Shown: one piece after another, positions 6,664 through 11,169 of the stretch
Layout: every line of letters begins with the position of its first letter
Numbering within the stretch: position 1 is the first letter of the stretch
Assembly (NCBI GenBank): GCA_934511335.1
Contig: CAKSWL010000052.1
Span: 1 to 11,169 of the forward strand
Direction of reading: 5' to 3'
Length of the DNA: 11,169 bases
Origin: an uncultured Cloacibacillus sp.
Lineage (GTDB): Bacteria > Synergistota > Synergistia > Synergistales > Synergistaceae
Position numbers and translations under genes: made by a program
The notes under the pieces: model-generated
Told to the model about the DNA's origin: nothing
Databases searched by the model: none
Seen by the model: the letters and a program-made list of their open reading frames with translations, nothing else

Positions 6664-6692
6664 TTGACAGAATAACAATAACAAAGTAGAGT
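6664..6692 (+). promoter_or_regulatory. Promoter of the HMG-CoA-lyase-like gene
   Basis: A perfect TTGACA (6664-6669), a 17-base spacer and TAGAGT (6687-6692) lie about 70 bases before the ATG at 6763. TATAAC directly after the -10 box is an alternative. The two divergent -35 boxes are 58 bases apart, leaving room for a shared regulator. Confidence 0.6.
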
Positions 6693-6762
6693 TATAACAT
6701 CAAAATGGAATCAGCGTCAGCGTAATAAATATTTCGATTCAGAGAGACGGGAGTGCGAAAAA

Positions 6763-7701
6763 ATGTCAATGAACTGGCCGAAAAAGATAATATTCTGCGA
6801 GGTCGGGCCGCGCGACGGCCTGCAAAACGAAGAGACGATGCTCTCCATAGAGCAGAAGACGGCGCTAATCGAGGGCGCGGCGGATGCGGGCGTGCCGATC
6901 ATCGAGGTCGGTTCCTTCGTACACCCGAAGGCGGTGCCGCAGATGGCGGACACCGACGAGGTGGCAAAAAGAATCCGCCGTCTGCCGGGCGTCGAATACC
7001 GCTGCCTCGTCGCGAATAAAAAGGGTGTGGAGCGCGCGCTCGCCGCGGGCATCACCAAGGTGAAGCTCACCCTCTCGGCAAGCGAATCGCACGCGCGGGC
7101 CAACCTAAAAAAATCAGTGGCCGAGCTCCTCGACGGCTTCAAAGAATGCGCCGCCTTCGCGCACGAAAACGGCGCGGCGGTATCGGGCGCGATCTCCACC
7201 GCCTTCGGCTGCCCCTTCGAGGGAAAGATTCCCGCGTCCAGGCTCGCGGAGATAACGGAAAAATTCCTGGAGCTCGGCATCACGGAGCTTTCGATGTCCG
7301 ACACCACCGGCATGGCCAACCCGCGCCAAGTTTACGAAACGGCGTCGTTTATGCGCGAAAAGTTCCCTGCGGTGCGTTGGTTCCTCCACTTCCACAATAC
7401 GCGCGGCATGGCGCTCGCGAACATGGTGGCGGGGCTGAACGCGGGCATCGTCCGTTACGACGCCTCGCTCGCGGGACTCGGCGGCTGCCCCTTTGCCCCC
7501 GGCGCCTCCGGCAACGTCGCCTCCGAGGACATGCTGCACATGCTCGGCGAGATGGGGATCGAAACAGGCGTCGACCTTGACCGGATGATCGCGCTCGCCA
7601 GGCGGCTTCAGCAGTGGGTCGGCCACTGTACCGACAGCGCGGTGCTGCGCGCCGGCAAGAACTCCGATCTCATCAGTCTCTCGGAGGCAAAGAGACAGTA
7701 A
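6763..7701 (+). CDS. Hydroxymethylglutaryl-CoA lyase family protein
   Basis: A 312-residue TIM-barrel lyase of the HMG-CoA lyase family, which splits 3-hydroxy-3-methylglutaryl-CoA into acetyl-CoA and acetoacetate, the last step of leucine breakdown. The start motif EVGPRDGLQNE (13-23) supplies R17 and D18. The metal histidines are H209 and H211 in HFHNTRG. The catalytic loop GLGGCPFAPGASGN (238-251) holds C242. The usual HFHDTYG is here HFHNTRG, a form that I associate with bacterial paralogues whose substrate may differ. The ATG has GGGAG nine bases upstream. The gene is single, ending in a strong terminator. Neighbours do not include the acyl-CoA carboxylase genes of a classical leucine pathway, so HMG-CoA as substrate is plausible, not shown; a related 3-hydroxyacyl-CoA is possible. 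Confidence 0.88.
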   Translation: MSMNWPKKIIFCEVGPRDGLQNEETMLSIEQKTALIEGAADAGVPIIEVGSFVHPKAVPQMADTDEVAKRIRRLPGVEYRCLVANKKGVERALAAGITKVKLTLSASESHARANLKKSVAELLDGFKECAAFAHENGAAVSGAISTAFGCPFEGKIPASRLAEITEKFLELGITELSMSDTTGMANPRQVYETASFMREKFPAVRWFLHFHNTRGMALANMVAGLNAGIVRYDASLAGLGGCPFAPGASGNVASEDMLHMLGEMGIETGVDLDRMIALARRLQQWVGHCTDSAVLRAGKNSDLISLSEAKRQ

Positions 7702-7755
7702 CCTCCCCAACACGAAAAATCCCTCCCCGAAGATAGATAGCGCCTCTTACTTCTG

Positions 7756-7792
7756 AAAGGCCGTCCGGTTTTTCCGCACGGCCTTTTATTTT
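7756..7792 (+). terminator. Rho-independent terminator after the lyase gene
   Basis: AAAGGCCGT (7756-7764) and ACGGCCTTT (7778-7786) form a 9-bp perfect stem, with an inner CGG/CCG pairing in the loop, followed by TTTTATTTTG. The stem has A residues on its left side, so it can also work leftward. Confidence 0.88.
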
Positions 7793-7802
7793 GCCCGGCC
7801 TT

Positions 7803-7832
7803 TTGCAAAAACAGCCGCCGATGGGTTATGAT
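7803..7832 (+). promoter_or_regulatory. Candidate promoter of the aminotransferase gene
   Basis: TTGCAA (7803-7808), an 18-base spacer and TATGAT (7827-7832) lie just after the preceding terminator and about 40 bases before the ATG at 7875. Confidence 0.45.
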
Positions 7833-7874
7833 AATAAATAAATTCAGGACGGATAAGGAACGGGAGGAACTACG

Positions 7875-9098
7875 ATGGCGGAAAATTTTTCATTTAAATA
7901 TCAGCTGAGCACGATGGCTAAGGAGAGGCTGGATCCTTCAGAAATCGGCGTCATGATCAAGCTGAGCATCGAGCACCAGGCGATCTCCCTCACGGCGGGC
8001 GAGCCCTCGGCGGACATTTACCCTATAGAGGAGCTCAAAAAGGCCTTTGCGACGATCTTTGAAGATCCCTCTCTGCTCGCCTACGCGAAGGAGGACTTCG
8101 GCCTCGTGGAACTGCGCGAGTGGATAACGCGGCGCATGAGGGCCGACGGCATGATCCCCGACTGGGTGACGCGCAAAAACATCCTGCTCACCAACGGCGC
8201 GGGAGAGGCTATAGAACTGGTCGCGGAGACGCTGATCGACCCCGGCTGCACGGTGCTCGTCGAGGCCCCGACCTTCACGGAGACGCTGCTCACCTTCCGT
8301 AAACAGGGGGCAAACTGCGTCGGCGTGCCCTCCGACGACGACGGCATCATCCCCGAAGAATTTGAAAAACTGCTCAAGTCGCGCAGCGTGCGCTTCCTCT
8401 ATACGATACCAAACTTCCAGAACCCCAGCGGCCGCACCTCGCCGCTCGCGCGCCGCAAAGAAATCTTGGCTATCGCCGCAAAGTATGACATTCCGATTTT
8501 TGAAGACGACCCCTATCACTATCTGAGCTACGACGGCGAGGCCCCCGCGACCTACCTGAGCCTCGCGGGCGACGACCGGCGCGTGCTGCACAGCAACAGC
8601 TTCTCAAAGCTCGTGGCGCCCGGGATGCGCTGCGGCTGGCTCGTCGTGCCCGATGCGATCATTCCGCACCTCAACGCCTTCCGCATCAGCGCCGGCCTCA
8701 CGCGCCCCGCGATACTCCAGCTGGGCCTTTACAACTACCTGAGCGCGGCGGACTTCGGCTATCGCGTCAAATTCCTGCGCGACACCTACCGCGTGCGCCG
8801 CGACGGCATGGTGGCGGCGATCGAAAAGCACCTCAAGCCGCTGGGCGTCAAGACGAACTATCCCAAAGGCGGCTTTTTCCTCTGGGGCGAAGCGCCGGGC
8901 GTCGGCGACATGACGGCCTTCGCGCGCTTCGCGGTGGAAAAGAAAAAGGTCGGCATCATCCCCGGCAGCGCCTTCTACACGATAGACGAAGCAAAGAACG
9001 GCCGCGGCGCCTTCCGCATCTCCTTCGCGAAGGTCGCTCCGCAAACAGCGGAAGAGGGCGTAAAGCGACTTGCCGAGGCGTTTAAGGAGTACAGATAA
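7875..9098 (+). CDS. PLP-dependent aminotransferase, class I/II (2-aminoadipate type)
   Basis: A 407-residue fold-type-I aminotransferase, most like the group with 2-aminoadipate/LysN-type and branched or aromatic aminotransferases that are related to MocR regulators but lack the DNA-binding domain. Residues visible are N183 in NFQNPSG (181-187), the EDDPYHYL block (210-217), the PLP-binding lysine K245 in NSFSKLVAPGMRCGW, and R381 in FRISFAK for the substrate carboxylate. The N-terminal TAGEPSADIYP replaces the common xxGxPxxxxFP motif. The ATG has GGAGG upstream. It has its own promoter and terminator. It would move the amino group of an incoming amino acid to 2-oxoglutarate or pyruvate. 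Substrate specificity cannot be read; the neighbouring acyl-CoA lyase and opine-type dehydrogenase suggest amino-acid catabolism. Confidence 0.9.
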   Translation: MAENFSFKYQLSTMAKERLDPSEIGVMIKLSIEHQAISLTAGEPSADIYPIEELKKAFATIFEDPSLLAYAKEDFGLVELREWITRRMRADGMIPDWVTRKNILLTNGAGEAIELVAETLIDPGCTVLVEAPTFTETLLTFRKQGANCVGVPSDDDGIIPEEFEKLLKSRSVRFLYTIPNFQNPSGRTSPLARRKEILAIAAKYDIPIFEDDPYHYLSYDGEAPATYLSLAGDDRRVLHSNSFSKLVAPGMRCGWLVVPDAIIPHLNAFRISAGLTRPAILQLGLYNYLSAADFGYRVKFLRDTYRVRRDGMVAAIEKHLKPLGVKTNYPKGGFFLWGEAPGVGDMTAFARFAVEKKKVGIIPGSAFYTIDEAKNGRGAFRISFAKVAPQTAEEGVKRLAEAFKEYR

Positions 9099-9133
9099 TT
9101 ATAGATACAGGCGATATTTAAATGGCATATGAT

Positions 9134-9163
9134 AGGGGTACGGCAAATAAGTACCCCTTTTTT
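9134..9163 (+). terminator. Rho-independent terminator after the aminotransferase gene
   Basis: AGGGGTAC (9134-9141) pairs perfectly with GTACCCCT (9151-9158) around a 9-base loop, followed by six T. It lies 35 bases after the stop codon. Confidence 0.92.
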
Positions 9164-9212
9164 CGCCATAATGCTTGAATTAAAGGTGAAAGACCGGTCA
9201 TACCGCATATAA

Positions 9213-9227
9213 TTGATTGTTTATCAA
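9213..9227. promoter_or_regulatory. Inverted repeat upstream of the gntR-type promoter
   Basis: TTGAT (9213-9217) and ATCAA (9223-9227) form a 15-base inverted repeat about 10-20 bases before the -35 region of the regulator gene. It is short and AT-rich, so it may be chance; position suggests a possible operator or activator site. Confidence 0.25.
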
Positions 9228-9234
9228 CATTTGA

Positions 9235-9263
9235 TTGTGGCTATTGTTATGAAAGTGTATAAT
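9235..9263 (+). promoter_or_regulatory. Promoter of the GntR-type regulator gene
   Basis: TTGTGG (9235-9240), a 17-base spacer and a perfect TATAAT (9258-9263) lie 44 bases before the ATG. The -10 box sits inside an imperfect palindrome GTGTATAATATCAC (9255-9268), which could be an autoregulatory operator. Confidence 0.6.
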
Positions 9264-9307
9264 ATCACAATGTTAGGCGATATCAACTTATTAGGAGCCA
9301 ACGACTA

Positions 9308-10024
9308 ATGCCAATAAAAACTACCGCTCAGGATGCCGCTTTAGAGCAGATAATCGAGCTTATACAACGTAAAGAGATTTTTCCCGGGGCCAGGCTGTTT
9401 GAGACCGACCTTGAGAAATCGCTGGACATGAGCAGGACTCCCATACGGGGCGCTTTGGACCAGTTGGTCGTTGACGGGATTCTTGAGAAAAAACAAAGCC
9501 AAAGAGGATATTTTTTTCCGAAACTTACGCTTTCCGATCTGTACGAGGCATGTATATTCAGAGAACGCATCGAAGTCACCTCGGTGAACCTTGCCTGTCT
9601 CAACTGGAACCACCAGGCGAGCAAAAAGATATACGAAGCAATCAGGACAGAAAACGAAAAAAACAAAACCCAGATTTGCGACACCTATAAAGATTTCAGC
9701 GACGGTTTTCATGTAACGCTGGCCGCCTTGTCCGGCAACGAATACCTCGTCAGGGCGCTCAAGCAAGTCTACCTGCGCATTTGCATCTACGAGTTATTCT
9801 ATGGCATCAGCATCTACCGCGTGGACAGGGACTTAGATCAGCACAAAGATTCAGACTATCAAATGATCCAGCAGCACGAGGACATCATTGCAAGTGTCGC
9901 CAAACGCGATTTAGCTGCGGCGGCAAAAAAAATGGTGAGCCACCTTCGGCACGCTCCGGTGGTAAGCGGGCATGTCATGTCTTTTCCCAAATGGAAGGAA
10001 TATGAAAAAACATTTCCTCTTTAA
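9308..10024 (+). CDS. GntR family transcriptional regulator, FadR/FCD subfamily
   Basis: A 238-residue DNA-binding regulator. Residues about 10-75 form the winged helix-turn-helix, with the typical start ALEQIIELIQRKEIFPGARL, the recognition region MSRTPIRGALDQL and the wing RGYFFPKL. The rest is an all-helical FCD ligand domain. Candidate metal-binding histidines are H135 in DGFHVTLA, H190 in QQHEDIIA and H212 in SHLRH. FCD regulators usually bind small organic acids or sugar acids and control adjacent catabolic genes. The ATG has AGGAG ten bases upstream. Base composition is clearly lower in GC than in the neighbouring metabolic genes, hinting at separate acquisition. Likely targets are the dehydrogenase gene just downstream, whose promoter holds a 14-bp palindrome, and perhaps its own promoter. 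Confidence 0.9.
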   Translation: MPIKTTAQDAALEQIIELIQRKEIFPGARLFETDLEKSLDMSRTPIRGALDQLVVDGILEKKQSQRGYFFPKLTLSDLYEACIFRERIEVTSVNLACLNWNHQASKKIYEAIRTENEKNKTQICDTYKDFSDGFHVTLAALSGNEYLVRALKQVYLRICIYELFYGISIYRVDRDLDQHKDSDYQMIQQHEDIIASVAKRDLAAAAKKMVSHLRHAPVVSGHVMSFPKWKEYEKTFPL

Positions 10025-10053
10025 GAGATAGTATATTTTTTATCAATATAAAC

Positions 10054-10094
10054 GCGGGAGACCTTGCTATTATTTTTTAAAGGTCCCCGCTTTT
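10054..10094 (+). terminator. Rho-independent terminator after the regulator gene
   Basis: GCGGG-A-GACCTT (10054-10065) pairs with AAGGTC-CCCGC (10080-10090), 11 base pairs with a single bulged A, followed by TTTT. The loop is AT-rich. Confidence 0.82.
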
Positions 10095-10207
10095 GCTGTG
10101 ATCCTCTTAAATCATGCGCCTATATCGCCATTGTCAGCTATTTATATAAACCAAAATATCTAATACATAAAAAATTACATTTTTATTTTATAATCACAAA
10201 AAAGCTA

Positions 10208-10235
10208 TTGACATAATCCCAGAGACCATTATAAT
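10208..10235 (+). promoter_or_regulatory. Near-consensus promoter of the dehydrogenase gene
   Basis: Perfect TTGACA (10208-10213) and perfect TATAAT (10230-10235) are 16 bases apart. Upstream, 10150-10207 is very A+T rich with A and T runs, resembling an UP element. The predicted start near 10242 leaves an untranslated leader of about 84 bases before the ATG at 10326. Such a strong promoter would normally need repression. Confidence 0.8.
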
Positions 10236-10245
10236 TGAACTCAAT

Positions 10246-10259
10246 AAACGTATACGTTT
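10246..10259. promoter_or_regulatory. Perfect 14-bp palindrome, candidate GntR operator
   Basis: AAACGTATACGTTT is a perfect palindrome with a GTATAC core, placed about 10 bases after the -10 box, where a bound repressor would block transcription. Operators of FCD-type GntR regulators are often short palindromes with a similar centre. The regulator gene lies directly upstream. The link is an inference. Confidence 0.55.
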
Positions 10260-10325
10260 TTGTACTCGATTAAAAGTTGCTTATCATATATTGCTTCACC
10301 ATTTTAATATATAGGAAGTGGTGCT

Positions 10326-11169
10326 ATGGATATCGCTGTATTCGGAGCAGGCAACGGAGCTCATGCGCTTGCCGGAGACCTTGCCCTGCGGGGCCATAAT
10401 ATCCGGCTGTGGGAAAATCCATCTTTTAGTGACAACATAAAACATTTAGAGCGCAGCGGCGGCAGGCTGACGCTTACCGGCGTGCTCTCCGGCGAGGCAA
10501 AGCTCTCGCTTGCGACGACGGACGCCGCCGCGGCGCTTGACGGCGCGGAGACGGTCTTTGTGCTGATGCCCTCTTACGGACAGGAAGCGGCCTTTGAACA
10601 CATGGCGCCGCACCTCAAAGAGGGACAGACCGTGCTTATCATGCCGGGAAATTTTGGAGCGCTTTCACTCTATTTAAGAATGAGGGCGCGCGGACAGGAG
10701 CGCAATATCCTCATTGGCGAAAGCGATACGATCCCATACGCAGCCCGCCTGAACGCGGATAAGAGCTGCAATATCTTCGGAGTGAAGGGCAGCGTCTGGG
10801 CGTCGGCCGTTCCTTCCAGCGCGACGGACAGGCTTTTAGAGAAACTTGAGGGGATATTGCCGGTCAAACTCCTTCCCCTTCCCAGCGCGCTCGCGGTCGC
10901 GCTCGCCAACACCAATATGATCATCCACTGCCCGACGATGATCATGAACGCCGGGCGTATCGAGACGGGAGAACGTTTCCGCTTTTATAACGACGGCATG
11001 AGCAAATCAGTATGCCGGGTCATGGAGAAAATGGACGAAGAGCGTCTGGCCGTGGGGAAAGCGTGGGGGTACAGTCTTATAAGCGAGTTTGAAGACGCTA
11101 TGGCCAATTATGGGCTTACAGCCGCCCGGTACAAAGATCTCCACGAGGTTTTCAGTACTCACCCTATCT
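10326..11169 (+). CDS. NAD/NADP octopine/nopaline dehydrogenase family, N-terminal part
   Basis: Partial gene: 281 residues are present and the C-terminus, probably about 80 residues, lies past the right edge. Enzymes of this family reductively join an amino acid and a 2-oxo acid to an opine, or run in reverse to break opines down. The N-terminus MDIAVFGAGNGAHALAGDLA with HNIRLWEN is a Rossmann dinucleotide site (GxGNGxxA). The region around residue 105 reads IMPGNFGA. Residues 195-211 read NTNMIIHCPTMIMNAGR, which fits the catalytic-domain His of the opine dehydrogenase fold. The ATG has AGGA nine bases upstream. It follows the GntR-type gene behind a strong promoter and palindrome. Whether it acts on an opine, or on another 2-hydroxy or N-substituted amino acid, is unknown. 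Confidence 0.85.
   Translation, partial: MDIAVFGAGNGAHALAGDLALRGHNIRLWENPSFSDNIKHLERSGGRLTLTGVLSGEAKLSLATTDAAAALDGAETVFVLMPSYGQEAAFEHMAPHLKEGQTVLIMPGNFGALSLYLRMRARGQERNILIGESDTIPYAARLNADKSCNIFGVKGSVWASAVPSSATDRLLEKLEGILPVKLLPLPSALAVALANTNMIIHCPTMIMNAGRIETGERFRFYNDGMSKSVCRVMEKMDEERLAVGKAWGYSLISEFEDAMANYGLTAARYKDLHEVFSTHPI

Noticed and set aside
1..11169. Insertion sequences, CRISPR arrays or tRNA genes
   Set aside because: No transposase-like frame, no regularly spaced direct repeats and no T-loop consensus were seen on reading both strands.

Overview
The window looks like part of a GC-rich anaerobe (coding GC around 60%) that ferments amino acids and makes hydrogen. The mix of a phosphate acyltransferase of the Ptb type, a TM1266-type hydrogenase regulator next to hydF, and a set of stand-alone amino-acid and acyl-CoA genes fits the phylum Synergistota (Cloacibacillus/Synergistes type). 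That assignment is an inference from gene content; no rRNA is present. No tRNA, CRISPR array, insertion sequence or phage gene was seen.

Layout. Positions 1-1196 carry two leftward genes: the start of a phosphate acetyl/butyryltransferase cut by the window edge, and a DUF502 membrane protein. Divergently at 1275 comes a PlsC-type acyltransferase. A structured untranslated stretch (1950-2070) leads into a rightward cluster of a TM1266-type regulator, a small exported protein and hydF, the [FeFe]-hydrogenase maturation GTPase. The cluster ends in a hairpin whose sequence resembles the tip of SRP RNA. At 4073 a histidinol-dehydrogenase-family gene stands alone behind its own extended -10 promoter. 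Then 5339-5680 is a GC-rich non-coding stretch with a 12-bp perfect hairpin and blocks resembling cobalamin-riboswitch boxes, but with no rightward gene after it.

From 5681 onward the genes form a probable catabolic neighbourhood with individual promoters and terminators: a leftward TIM-barrel sugar-phosphate isomerase/epimerase-like protein; divergent from it an HMG-CoA-lyase-family enzyme (terminator at 7756); a PLP aminotransferase (terminator at 9134); a GntR/FadR-type regulator with lower GC than its neighbours (terminator at 10054); and an octopine/nopaline-dehydrogenase-family oxidoreductase that runs off the right edge. A near-consensus promoter followed by a perfect 14-bp palindrome (10246-10259) lies between the regulator and the dehydrogenase and is the best operator candidate. 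A plausible reading is that this neighbourhood takes in an amino-acid or opine-like substrate, transaminates it and cleaves the acyl-CoA product, but the substrate cannot be read from the sequence.
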